Below are positions 48,322-60,300 of a DNA stretch of 64,000 bases, piece by piece. The position numbers and the translations under genes are program-made. Under the pieces are notes generated by a model. The model had not been told where the DNA came from and searched no databases. It saw only the letters and a list, made by a program, of their open reading frames with translations. Source of the stretch: Paraphysomonas bandaiensis (lineage: Eukaryota > Chrysophyceae); contig CBFFRP010000146.1 in NCBI GenBank assembly GCA_965644295.1, positions 310,001 to 374,000 on the forward strand, given 5' to 3'. The number at the start of each line of letters is the position of its first letter. Within the stretch, counting starts at the first letter, position 1.

Positions 48322-50805
48322 ATGTCTTTATTGAGACCGTGGTTGTGTCCCATCAGCGGGTCCGGGCTCAGACTGTTCCCTTCTCTCCAAGCAGGGCAAC
48401 ATTTTGAAACACACCACACTGCCGACAAACATCTTGTCTTACCATGTTGTACATGCTCCCCGTTAGATAACGTGGCTTTGCAACCTTTCCCTTCACTAAC
48501 GCCATCAGTTAAACTAAGTGCCTGCACCACTACAGCGCTGTCAGTCCCTATTGGACATTTCCCTTGTAGATGTATCTGCACCACACTCCGTTCTCTACGG
48601 TTACAACCACTCATCGCATGGCTCGTGCGGGTAGGCACTAGGAAAAGGTGCACTTGTTCATTCCCTAACACCTTTGTTCTCCATCGACCCCGCTACCTTG
48701 TAAGACAGGACCATTTCTTGGCGACCGCACAAACCCACTCCACATGGACAATCTATGGTGCACTCACCAAGCAATCCTCCACCTCTCACGGCTTACCTAT
48801 CATTCCTATAGTCTACACATCTCATTGGATGACTACTATACTTTCTACGTGGTATGCGCGAATACAGTCGCTCTACACAGTATACAGCGTATCAAGCTGT
48901 ACTCTCCCAGTCAACCTCGTCGACTACACAACACGCTATCACCACCGCATTTACCACTTATATGTGCACCTCTTATATAACCACCCTTTGGAAGCATATT
49001 TAATCAATACGTACTCCTTACAAAAACCACCTGATACAATGCAACGTGGAGCCACTCCCTCTACCAAACGAACTTACACCTCGAAGTTTGTTCTCCCTCC
49101 CTCCCATCAACTGATGGACAATGATGCGCATGTTAAGAACGCCCTATCGGATTTCAAGAAATCCAAAGCCGACGTGCCCAGACTTCAGCTTCCATCTACT
49201 CGCACGTTCTTGGAATGGAGCAGCTTCGAACCAGCCATGGAATACCGAACTCTAGTGGTCAGCAACCTGAAAATGACAGACGATACGGCGTTCTTTGGAA
49301 TCATACATTATCTAATCAATGAATTGGGGTTTCCAATTTCACTCCCTACCCCGCAAGACCTCGCTACTTTCAGGGCAGCCGAGGATGCGCGAACTTGCTC
49401 AGATTTACCGGCTCCTACGGCGAGCAGAGTAATACGAGCATTCGCCCTTGGCAGACCTGGGTACGAGGTCAGGCCGGGTATGGGACAGAATGTCGCTGCT
49501 GATTCATGCATGCTCTCAGCGCCTCTCTGTTTTGATCTACATATTGAAACTGGCACCTCAGTTGACGACAAAGGGCGTCAACGGACAGAAAGTCGACACG
49601 TTCAGTTGTCACTGTTTCAAACCCCAAGAGAACAATTCGTCGATCGCTCCATAGAGGAACCAACTCTGGTACCCGTTGCTGCGATATATGGTATGACTGC
49701 TGATTCGGCCAGCACCAGGCCTGCACACGCCTACAGATTGCGGAATATACTGGACATGTTACTTCGCGCAGGAGGCTTTGCCACACTCCCCCCGTACGAA
49801 GTATTTTGGACTTTAACTCATTACAAAGGCAAAACTAGGGCTACAGACAAAACCTATCGCTATTACCAAATTCTCCTACTTCACCACCCTGTTCGAGACC
49901 AAGACTTAAGAACGAAATTTTACAAAGCACTATTCAACAATGAAGTTGGTGGACATGTAGAACTCAGCCTAGGCTCACTGTGTTGCCGAATGACAAGCAG
50001 AGAATCACCCTCGCTTAAGCAATCCAACTGGGCACCGACCCTCTCACTATTTCACATCGCCCTTAAGTCGGAAACACTCCTGCATCCCGTGCAAGTATGG
50101 AAGGCATGTGATGCAATAGGGATCCCTGCTGCGGATATACAAGACATCATATGGTCTGCGCGTAACCCGATCACTACCAACCGCAGGGAAAAAGAACGAT
50201 TAATGGAACAAACTTACATCTGTCTTGACAATAACAATGACAAGATCAAACTCACCTGGGAACTCTCTCGCCCTAGTATTAACACTTGCCTAAAAAGCGC
50301 CCTTGGGGACGAAAACTTACACCTTCTCTATCATACCATACCGATTCCTCCAGATCTTCACTCCCAACGTTTTCTGTATGCTCTGAACGAGGCAATTGAT
50401 ACTGAGGACCACAGTTCCCACCACATATCGCCTCCCATATCCTTCCAGCCCTTTGGTCCAACCACTGTACCACAACAGAGGTCAGCAGCTACTCGTTCCT
50501 CCACACCCAAACGGCAAAGACAGGTAGACATTTCCCCCCCTACCACACCGGCACCGACTCCCACCTGCCCGGAGCTATGCGAAATTGCACTCCACGCGTC
50601 CTCAAATCTAGTTCCACTAACCACGGTACACACCATTCTGTCCCGATTGGAAAACGCGGTAACGGACCTTTACAAGATCGACATAGAGACCACACTCGTA
50701 GTGCTTGATTACTATAAACAAAAAGTCGGCCAATGCCTACCGAAGAGGAATCAGGAAGACTACGAGCGCGATGACTCCGACATATTCGGGTCTGATTCCA
50801 ACTGA
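48322..50805 (+). CDS. LINE ORF1
   Basis: Open for 827 codons from ATG 48322 to TGA 50803-50805. The first ~239 codons are rich in Thr, His, Cys and Leu and look like an open untranslated leader. ATG 49039 (MQRGATPSTKR) begins more protein-like sequence and would give a 588-residue protein. In that part there are blocks such as YRTLVVSNLKMTDDTAFFGIIHYL and YGMTADSA, and a C-terminal Pro/Thr-rich, then acidic tail (YERDDSDIFGSDSN). I see no zinc knuckle, RRM or esterase motif. It should serve as the RNA-binding or particle protein of the LINE, but this is inferred from position only. The stop is UGA followed by C, a leaky context, and ORF2 continues in the same frame. Confidence 0.75.
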   Translation: MSLLRPWLCPISGSGLRLFPSLQAGQHFETHHTADKHLVLPCCTCSPLDNVALQPFPSLTPSVKLSACTTTALSVPIGHFPCRCICTTLRSLRLQPLIAWLVRVGTRKRCTCSFPNTFVLHRPRYLVRQDHFLATAQTHSTWTIYGALTKQSSTSHGLPIIPIVYTSHWMTTILSTWYARIQSLYTVYSVSSCTLPVNLVDYTTRYHHRIYHLYVHLLYNHPLEAYLINTYSLQKPPDTMQRGATPSTKRTYTSKFVLPPSHQLMDNDAHVKNALSDFKKSKADVPRLQLPSTRTFLEWSSFEPAMEYRTLVVSNLKMTDDTAFFGIIHYLINELGFPISLPTPQDLATFRAAEDARTCSDLPAPTASRVIRAFALGRPGYEVRPGMGQNVAADSCMLSAPLCFDLHIETGTSVDDKGRQRTESRHVQLSLFQTPREQFVDRSIEEPTLVPVAAIYGMTADSASTRPAHAYRLRNILDMLLRAGGFATLPPYEVFWTLTHYKGKTRATDKTYRYYQILLLHHPVRDQDLRTKFYKALFNNEVGGHVELSLGSLCCRMTSRESPSLKQSNWAPTLSLFHIALKSETLLHPVQVWKACDAIGIPAADIQDIIWSARNPITTNRREKERLMEQTYICLDNNNDKIKLTWELSRPSINTCLKSALGDENLHLLYHTIPIPPDLHSQRFLYALNEAIDTEDHSSHHISPPISFQPFGPTTVPQQRSAATRSSTPKRQRQVDISPPTTPAPTPTCPELCEIALHASSNLVPLTTVHTILSRLENAVTDLYKIDIETTLVVLDYYKQKVGQCLPKRNQEDYERDDSDIFGSDSN

Positions 50806-53800
50806 CTTCTACTGGACTGGGACACTTTGGAGGCGAACAGCACTACACAGATATTTAGTTTGCAAGAGGCCCCCAAGTGGTCACCCCCCAGTCCACACCT
50901 ACTAAATCCTCAACACGTACTCACATTCGACATGAAACACACGCCCTTAGACTATCACCTCCGACCACCGCGCAAACCGCCAGACAAATTCCTACGCTCA
51001 TCGAGCAGTGTACATACAACAAGATGGCATCATGGACCAGAATATTCAAGCGACAGTAGTGGGGATGGACCGAGAAAGAGACCTGCCTCTGCTCAGTATA
51101 AGAGAAACAAACTCCGACGACAGAGCTGCACACGAAAACTACAGCAGTATCGTGATGGCACCATCCCATGCCTCCCGCCACATATCCAACGCAGACAGAC
51201 ACGCAGTGCGCTTCGCATGAGTCAATTCAATAAACTCATCTGGAAGGAGCACCTTCGACATAAATCGCAGAAAAGTGAGGCCCCTCCACACCAGCCTGAT
51301 ACCACTCGACCGGCCAGGGATGACATGACTACGAACCAAAGGCCGTCCCCCCATGACATAGTCCCACCGCAATCTACATCCCTCGAAAAGTCCACTCCAC
51401 AAGCCTGCGCAGTGATGTCCTCAACAGATCACAGTGACAGCCCTCTATGCTCACACGAGATTGCAACATCGTATAACCCATCCACCAGCACTTCTACTCC
51501 TCAGGATGGTTCTGGGATAACACAACAAATGTACTCCGCAGAACCGATTGAGACCCCACCAGTGTTCATACCGCATCCAGTACCAGCTGCTTTCCTAGAC
51601 TCCACCCTCCAGGAATGGACGTTCTATTCGCCCAGTGGATTGCTTGCCATTGCTTTGCAGGAAGAGATGGTCAGCAGTGTGACACAACTACTACAGTTGG
51701 GACACGACACTCCCGCTATCCACAGCCACGTGCGTCGCTCACTGGAAGAGGGAAAAATGATTGTAGCACGCCATTATGCGTATTCAGAGTACAACAACAC
51801 TCCTATGGCGGGGTTCTGCGGGCTGGCGGCAATTGCTTCCATTCACTACAAGAGCTCAAATGATAAGCTATACCCGTACCTGGACCCTGATGTTCCAGAC
51901 TCGAAAGATAAACTGCTCCAAGTCATACAGACGAGCAGAGAAGTACTCAACTCATACACAACAGAGGAAGCCAAAAAGCTCAACATTGTGGCCATTTGCA
52001 AGGAGCTCAAACAACTACTCACCACATATCACAGAGCACTTCGTAGGAAGAAACCTACTGCCATCGGAATACCCACAGAGAAATGGGGACATACTGATAC
52101 CATTGCCTTCTTAGCAGAAACCCTGAACATACGGCTCAGAGTATGGCAGGAAGAACCAGAAGTCCTAGGGCACAACTGGGCGTACTGGTCTACCTTTCAC
52201 TCAGCCTTCATTCCCAAGACGCAAGAACGGCCATTTCATGAGGTGTTCTGTTCGGAAGATCATTTCTTCCTAGATACAAAGCTACCAGTAAAACTGGAAC
52301 TCCACACGCTGTTGGACCGACTACCTGAACTTGTATGCGGACGGATACTCCAGGCACTACCACAACAATCTAATGAAGCTCAATGGCATCACCAGAATCA
52401 GGTAGGTACCCATCCTTCGCATAACTGCCAAGGGAAGGCATATTCCTCTGACAATAGTGGTGACGGACCGATACACCACCCCAAGAATAAGGTACCCAAA
52501 CACGCTAAGGAAATTGTACCACCGCGTGCACTCCTCACTGACTATTTCCCTGTCAAATGGAGATCACTTGCTCCCACATCCCCCTCGTTGAATTCTGGCG
52601 ACCCACCAGCACCGGACATAGCAGACTCAGCTCACACGAGTTCTCCCCCAGGCCCCATCCTACACGCTATGGGACAGGATTTCATGCCATTCCACTCTAC
52701 GGTTCTGAACAACTGGGTGGAATACGATGACTTCCACACCATAGCAGTCGCTCCACAGCCAGAACTAGTACAGGAGATACACTCGCAAATGCTGACCCCA
52801 ACTAGGATCGCAAATTGGGATAGCTTCATTGACAAATTCTCCAGGGCAGACAACTACATCTTTATGACCACATTTCCAAAATGTGAACATACGAAGGGTT
52901 CCACGTGCAGCGCACTCCAAATAGCACAGCAGTTGCAGACTTCCATCAAATCCAATGTGGAGTCCCCGCACGACATTTCCAAGCATATCAGAGCACTCTG
53001 CCTGACAAGAGGGGCACCACTTTCCTCCACAAAATCACTTCGGATGAGGTTGCAACAATTTGAACACTCTCAAAGAAATCAACCAGACAGCGAACTGGAT
53101 ATGGACGTGCAGGATTTTCAAATAATACTAGACCTACTATCTATACCATACAGGTTATGGGAAGCTGATCAACCACATCTAGTGTCGGGCTGGGCGCAGC
53201 TAACGCCTTTCTTCCGGCACTCCCTTACAAGGAACCTCACCACGGAAGATGTTACAACCCACGACATCGTCCAAAGCCAACACGGGTTTCACGTTCTTGC
53301 TACGACAGGCACTACTAGCATACCTGGTATCCAGTACCGACTCAACACTGCTCTCGCACGAACCAAACAACGCATTTCCAACTTACTGCAGCACCTGCGT
53401 ACCAGACAAGAAGGCGTCAGGATTGAGGATCCCCCAGATCCACGGCACCTTCAGATAGACACCATCTCGACACAGGCCGAGATACTTGATGTTTCTCTCT
53501 CCGCGAGAGTCCGACGCCACCTTGCACAAAGGTCCCCCAAGGATCATAACCACCTCAGGCAACTCATGTGCGCCATGGGCAGGGTGTATTGTCTAACCCT
53601 AAGACCCTCGGCGGTTAGAACACTACAACAAATACCAAGCGACGGGTACTGTGCATATAGCACCCTTCATTACATCCATGTCCTTGCAGCCAAAGAGAGG
53701 CAAACTCGCTCTTGCTCGAAACTTGACCTCAGGCACCATAGAGACCGTCTTACCCTTGCATCCTTCCTTACGAACCTAAGACACACTGCCTTACATGCGC

Positions 53801-54345
53801 TGTATCGGGATCACCAAGATACGAATTCCATACAAACAATACGGAACAAGCTCGTGCATGCCCAAACGGCTCTTGGTATCCCGAACAAGACAACATACAC
53901 TACGGCAGAGGATATCACCCATTGGCTTTCAGTACGTGAGGTCCATATGCTTGCCGCCACTATCCTACCATGTACGACATGGGCACAAAATGGTAATACT
54001 CTAAGCATAGTGGGACTACCTACAGACGCACACACATACAATATCACATGGAAGATGGAGGAACTAAGAGACGCTGTCACAGACTCTTATCCACATGTTA
54101 TACTGGAGGATGCGCATTACTTTCTACTGGACCCCACAGGACTTGCCACGGCCCTTGACAACGCACTGCTCGCTCTTGAAAGTAGACTCGCAACCAGTCT
54201 CCTACCGACGGACAGCACCATATATAATAATGTACCCGCCACAAACAAAGCTGTCAAGGTACGGCAAAGGACAACACAGAACCTCCTTGTCAGTAGACCT
54301 AGAAAAAGAGAACAACGAACAGCGGAGCCCCCGGACCCCACATAG
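50806..54345 (+). CDS. LINE ORF2 with three OTU/papain-like Cys-His modules
   Basis: Same frame as ORF1, separated by a single UGA. The first in-frame ATG is 50932, giving up to 1137 residues. After a basic, proline-rich N-terminal region come three modules of similar design. Each starts with a cysteine at the head of a helix and ends with a histidine in an H-F/Y-hydrophobic-L strand: module 1 GFCGLAAIASI (Cys codon 51817) with EDHFFLDT (His 52261); module 2 GSTCSALQIAQQ (52906) with HGFHVLAT (53290); module 3 SDGYCAYSTLHYI (53650) with DAHYFLLDP (54115). The Cys-His spacing is 148, 128 and 155 residues. Module 3 carries the D-G-x-C signature typical of OTU deubiquitinases. The function could be polyprotein processing or removal of host ubiquitin. 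TAG at 54343-54345. Confidence 0.7.
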   Translation, partial: LLLDWDTLEANSTTQIFSLQEAPKWSPPSPHLLNPQHVLTFDMKHTPLDYHLRPPRKPPDKFLRSSSSVHTTRWHHGPEYSSDSSGDGPRKRPASAQYKRNKLRRQSCTRKLQQYRDGTIPCLPPHIQRRQTRSALRMSQFNKLIWKEHLRHKSQKSEAPPHQPDTTRPARDDMTTNQRPSPHDIVPPQSTSLEKSTPQACAVMSSTDHSDSPLCSHEIATSYNPSTSTSTPQDGSGITQQMYSAEPIETPPVFIPHPVPAAFLDSTLQEWTFYSPSGLLAIALQEEMVSSVTQLLQLGHDTPAIHSHVRRSLEEGKMIVARHYAYSEYNNTPMAGFCGLAAIASIHYKSSNDKLYPYLDPDVPDSKDKLLQVIQTSREVLNSYTTEEAKKLNIVAICKELKQLLTTYHRALRRKKPTAIGIPTEKWGHTDTIAFLAETLNIRLRVWQEEPEVLGHNWAYWSTFHSAFIPKTQERPFHEVFCSEDHFFLDTKLPVKLELHTLLDRLPELVCGRILQALPQQSNEAQWHHQNQVGTHPSHNCQGKAYSSDNSGDGPIHHPKNKVPKHAKEIVPPRALLTDYFPVKWRSLAPTSPSLNSGDPPAPDIADSAHTSSPPGPILHAMGQDFMPFHSTVLNNWVEYDDFHTIAVAPQPELVQEIHSQMLTPTRIANWDSFIDKFSRADNYIFMTTFPKCEHTKGSTCSALQIAQQLQTSIKSNVESPHDISKHIRALCLTRGAPLSSTKSLRMRLQQFEHSQRNQPDSELDMDVQDFQIILDLLSIPYRLWEADQPHLVSGWAQLTPFFRHSLTRNLTTEDVTTHDIVQSQHGFHVLATTGTTSIPGIQYRLNTALARTKQRISNLLQHLRTRQEGVRIEDPPDPRHLQIDTISTQAEILDVSLSARVRRHLAQRSPKDHNHLRQLMCAMGRVYCLTLRPSAVRTLQQIPSDGYCAYSTLHYIHVLAAKERQTRSCSKLDLRHHRDRLTLASFLTNLRHTALHALYRDHQDTNSIQTIRNKLVHAQTALGIPNKTTYTTAEDITHWLSVREVHMLAATILPCTTWAQNGNTLSIVGLPTDAHTYNITWKMEELRDAVTDSYPHVILEDAHYFLLDPTGLATALDNALLALESRLATSLLPTDSTIYNNVPATNKAVKVRQRTTQNLLVSRPRKREQRTAEPPDPT

Positions 54346-57300
54346 TCACTAAGAAGAACCAAGGGAGACCACAAACTTGTCAAGCATCAGCCAGCCGATG
54401 CCAGCCAGCCCGCAAGGCAAAAAAGGACGTCAATTACAGTGACAGTGATCCACAGACGGAACATCCCACTGACCAAAGTACCATCAACACCCCGTCCACC
54501 AGACCACTTCCACAACTCCAAACTGCTGATTGGGACAGGGACTGGCGAAATAAATTTTACATCGCGTACTCCGAAAAAGAAGTCAAAGGCCTATCCCTAT
54601 ATGCGAAGAAAAATTTAGAAGCTGACACCATTATAGCTGAGTACAAAGGTGACCGCATTCCGACTGTCGAGACGCGCACGCTCACACGCCGCTCAGACTT
54701 TATAGTACAAGACAGCACGGGCTCCTTTGCCATTGACGGATACAACCATGACCGTCAGCAAGTAACATGTGCAGCGGGGTACATCAATGATCCTCTTGAC
54801 ACAGATATGGCGAATGTAAAGTTCCTCACGAAAAACAAACGCATATATATATGTACGTTACGTCCCATTAGTAAGGACGAAGAAATCCTCATTAACTATG
54901 GACATGAGTACTGGTGTCATCCACGTTGGCCACTAGAGATCCTTATTCAAGCCAGAGAGGGCTATGCGAGAGACATCCGAGGACTATCCAACGATGCATG
55001 GGATAGGATTATCGCTGACAAAAGAGGTTCAACCAACGAACAGCAGGGCAACACACCTACAGACACAGGACTCCGACTCTCCACTTGGAACACCAATGGA
55101 AACCCAGCATCGTTCAGAAGCAAACTAAAGGCCATTATCCGACATTTCAACAAGCAACAGTTAGACATACTACTGCTGCAGGATGTGAGACTAACATGTA
55201 CTCAAGCCCGCTTCTTCGCGCAGACCGTTGAGGACGCCATTCAAGGATCTAGGGTATGCTTATTTCTCAACAAGACCTACAAGGTCACTAACCGTGACCC
55301 ACTCATGGGGGGGACCGCAGCCATTGTGAGTGAGAGATGGAAACGCCGCCTAGCTTCTACCAAAGCGGACTTCACTGGCCTTGGTCTAGTCGGGAGACTG
55401 GAATTCAAAACCTCCCCTACACAAACCCTGGTGATAATAAGCGTTTACTTACCACCTAAACCATCCACCCCTGGTTCGTGTACCTTATGGAGCAAACTGA
55501 CCACGATAGGGAAAGCGACCCGCAACACTAAACCGGTTGCCCCATATGATCTCCTCTGCAACATCATCACTAAATGGGTTACCAAGGCCCGGGCCAGAGG
55601 TCACACGGTAATCATTGCAGGCGACTTTAACGGATCCATGGAAACGCACACCACGAATAGAGATATACGCCCACTAGCCGGTAAACTCCAGCTGTCGGCG
55701 CCACTAATCACACAATTACTCCAACGGCAAGCTTTTCACACATTCCACAGATTGGACAAGGGAATCTCGCGTATCGATCACATACTACATACGCCACTTC
55801 CACAGCATATGCGAATCACTGACACCGGATGCCTCAATTCCCCCACCTTAATTGCAGCAGCGTTTGACCATAGGCCGGTTTGGGTTGGATTCAATATTAC
55901 TGTAACACAAGATATCTCTTCCCCAGAGTCACACTTAAAAATACCTCCTCGCCTAAACATCAACCCAAGGGATCCTGAGGAGGTAAAAGCGTACACTGCC
56001 AAACTTCTCATGCTACACGCCCAACTGCCCCCTATAGACACGAACCTCAGCCCAACACTAGACCCAGAGACTGCAGCCACCCGACTAGCGGCGATACATC
56101 ACATCACCTTGCAGGCAACGCTTACAGCAAAGGGTCCCCGCTACAGCCGTCGCACGAGGCTCCATGACCGGTGTCAGCGAATTCGTTCACATTTTAAAGA
56201 TGGTTTCTCCCCGGAAATGAGGGTAATTCAAGAAGGGATGGTTATGGTAATAAAGATAGTTCAGAAAATGTTTAACTCAGCTGGATATAAAAGACACGGA
56301 TGGCGTGGATCCCCATTACGCAATCCGATCCACGCGCTCATCACCGCCTGGCAGGAGCGCGGGAACTCGTACCTCCAAAACTCCACGGGACCTGCGAAAG
56401 GAATAGCCGACATCAACTTCAGGAATGATTACCGATCAGCAGACCCCAGAGCCATTCTGAGCTGGACTGCCAAACAAGTCACCAAGAAGAACCTTCTACA
56501 CATTGTGATTCGAATGCGAGGACTCTTGCACGGACGAGACAGGACGGAGATGCGCAAGAGGCTCACAGACCGTACAAACCAAATGGAAGCACTACTAGAA
56601 CAGAGAAGACTACAAGCAGTACTGCAGAAGATAGGACTTAAAATCAAAACGCCACTTCGACTAACGACAGTGAGAACTACTGACGGGACACTTCTCACTA
56701 CCCCGCAAGACATCCACGAAGGAATCAACAAACACTTTCGAGACCACCACGCGGAACCTGCAGGACTGGACCCAGTCGCACAAAGACTACAGGACGACCC
56801 CAACTGGTGGAAAACCCTCCTTGACCCTCAATCGGTGACTTCCCAGGAGCCCCTCCATCCGTGCTCGAACATACCCCTTACCCTACAACACGGACTACGA
56901 CGTGCACTATGCACTAAAGTTAAACCAGAAATGGCGGACCTACTCGGAAAGGCTTTAGAGAAGGACATCACGCACGAAGAATTCTACTCCACCCTACATT
57001 CCATATCCTTCAACCGGGCTCCCGGACCCTCCATGGTCTCATCCAACATGGTCAAATCCTGGCCTCCAGCCATACAACAGGAAGCATTCACCCTTATCAA
57101 GTCGCTCTGGAAGCACAAACACGTGCCTACTTGGTGGAGAGACAGAGTAATGACCCCCATACTCAAGAAACCAGGAGAACCCTCTTTTTCCAACCTTCGA
57201 CCGATCGGTCTGCTCGAAATATCACGGAAAATTCTGACAAGAATAATCTCCCACAGGATACTCACAGTCTGGGAGGAACAGCAGATCCTACACCCGTCCC

Positions 57301-60300
57301 AACATGGATATCGCTGGAGAAATGGCACAGACACGGCCATTTTAAGGGTTCTAGCGGCCTCAGAGGCAGCCAGACGTCACAATGCCCAACACATCTGCAC
57401 GCTCTGGGACTTCAAAAAAGCATTCGACTCCATAACACCTAATCTAATGAAACTAGCATGGGCTCGGCTAGGTGTCCCCGATGCTGTGGTTGAATGGTTT
57501 GGAGAATTAGACGCTGGGGGTCTCACATTCCCATGGACGCCGTTCATGGCGAACAACATGGAGCCACGCTCGTTGGCAGAACTTCTAGCTACCGACGGAC
57601 ACTTCCTTGCACAGTTCGTACTCGGATTTGAGGCCGTGAGAGGAATCACACAGGGGGGAACCGAATCCACTTGTGCCTGGGTGGCGCTACACGATATCCT
57701 TCTTACATGGTTAGACCTAGATCTTAGAGCAATCTGTCTTACACCATCACCACTCCTACTGACCCCGAACTCAAAGAAAAAAGTCTCCTTCGCGGATGAC
57801 ATCACCACCATAGATGTGTCTATCACTCAAGCCCAGGAAACGGCGATACGAATGTCGGCGTTCTGCAGCTTCTCGGGAATGGAACTCTCGGTACCTAAGG
57901 TTATCTGCACTTTTTTCCCTCACCTACGGGAAAATCTAGCCCAGGTCAAACAAACCGGACACATTACCTTATATGACTGGTATTGGAGACCCCAACCTGT
58001 ACCAATACAAACGACTCATGAATCGATACACTATTTGGGGGCTGACCTACCACTAACACCTACAGACACGGACTCATACAATTGGTGTACAAACTACCTA
58101 AAGGCAGCGGGCACACACCTTGGGATCAGGCACGCCTCAGCGGGTTGCAAAGTCATGGTTATAGAGACCCAAATCATACCCACTCTACTTTACAAGGCCA
58201 CCAAGGCTTCTTGGCCCCTGCAATATTACAAGAACATCGATTCAACTTGCGCAAACCTTTACAGGAAAGCACTAAGCCTGAGTCCTGGTTACCCCACGGA
58301 AATGATCTACCTCTCTCTCAGGCATAATGGACTTGGAATGAAACGCTTCTCAGACTCCGCTCAAGAACAAAAATGGGGCTCCCTACAGCGCGCCATAATC
58401 CTAGGCGGTGATGCCGGTGACGCAGCGCACTTTCTCCTAACACAGACTATCGCGCCGTACCCAAACTACCACCACTTTGCCTTAAGTCTGCGGGAATGGG
58501 GTACGGAGGTTGGCCTTACTCTCCAACAACCCGACAGTCCGGAACCTCAAGATACCAACACCCTGACCAACATTATCCGCACATTAGAACTGGATGATGT
58601 AACCGCGGATACATATCAGGCAATCTTCACCGACGGCTCATACACGCCTACAGCCCTATCCCCGCGCCGCATTACGCATGTAAACCCACGTACAAGATGG
58701 GCACATTATGGAGGAGCGGCGGCAGTCTGGCTCCCCCCGGAGGATGAATGGAAGAACGGTACAACAAAAATACTGCGATTAGAGACACCCTTCAGCGACG
58801 TGCCTGGACTTGGCCCGTATGCATACGAGCTCATGGGAGCAGCAATGGCGCTTATACTGTCTGCGCGACTCCCATCACACATACCGATAAATACGGACTG
58901 TAAGGCCGTCTGCATACGCACACACGAAGCACTCTCCGCCAGACGTCGGGCACTGGGGCATCGTGCCAAAGGTGTACTGCTCGAAAGCATCGCAGCAAAT
59001 AACGATTGCACAAGGACAGTAGCCTGGGTCCGATCACACCCCGAACGACGCACCTCTGATGAGTCTGAATGGACATATGAAGACAAAGGAATTTACATTG
59101 CCGACGCAGTAGCAGGAGGGGACTGGCTTGAGGTAGATCGACTACTCGGACGACAAAATTACACTGTCTGTAACATGGAAGTGGACCAAGCCATCGAGAG
59201 AATACTCACCGAGGGTTTATGGCACTGGCGCCTAACTGGGGAACGACGGCCGTATCGCACTAGCCCCCTGCTCACGGATTTCCAATCCCTCCGTAATCAA
59301 CGGACGCTGGAGGCATATACAGCTCTCCGAGACCAACGCTACGGTCACAATCCCGACCGGGCTCCTGGATACTGGAAAGACAGCGGAGCACTACTTCCGC
59401 GCAAACTGGCGCAAGCAGATGGTGGACCATCAAAGGACAAAGTGAGCTCCCACCTGCGCCAAAGAGTACTAAATGCAGCACTGACATGGGACAAATCCTT
59501 CAGCATAGGAAGAAACCGGGCGAAAACCAAACACGGACTCGACATGGCTAAAGCCGTATGCTCTGACTGCGGATTTAGACTAGACTCACTCAAGCATATG
59601 TGTCTAGACTGCACAAACGACACCATAACGCAGATAAGGGAGTCTGCATTTCACAGCCACAAAAACGCGCTCCTAGAAGAAATGAGTAATCCGGAATTAC
59701 CCCAATGGACCACCCCTGTACTCCAGCGACTCTCCAGCAGGGCCTGGAACCCTTCCGTGCCACAGGTGGAGAGATTCTGGACGGGTACCATCACAATGAC
59801 ACAACTTGAAATGGTTTTTGGAGATCACATCCATGAATCACTGACATCCCAAGGACTGCGCAGCATCGAATCAGCGATCATCAAATTACTGCTACCGCTG
59901 TTCGCTGCAGCAAAGCTCATGATCCAAGATCGCGGAAGAAGATACGTGACCCTACGGAAAGGCCCCCCAAGGCTACTACCGCGGCCGAGTCCAAACCACA
60001 GACAGAAACGGAAACGCCCAAGGGTGCTAAGATTACTAGGAATCCACAGACGAACCGAGACTGGAACACCGCCCACCGTACCTCTGAACCCTACCAACCA
60101 CACACAGAGGACCATAGCAGCGGACCGTATGAAACCAACAGACCCTAGACAAAGGCGACGACGTCTCCGGCAACTCCACCTATGCCCAACGCCCAAACGG
60201 TGCATGGCGACACCGCCACATTCCACCACACCAACAACCTCTCAGTCCACACATCTAGTGCTCGGTACACTCAGGACCTTAATACAGAACCCGGTACCTC

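Noticed and set aside
54301-54345. Canonical -1 slippery heptamer in the ORF2/ORF3 overlap
   Set aside because: The A-run and C-run were checked in the ORF2 frame; neither fits X-XXY-YYZ.
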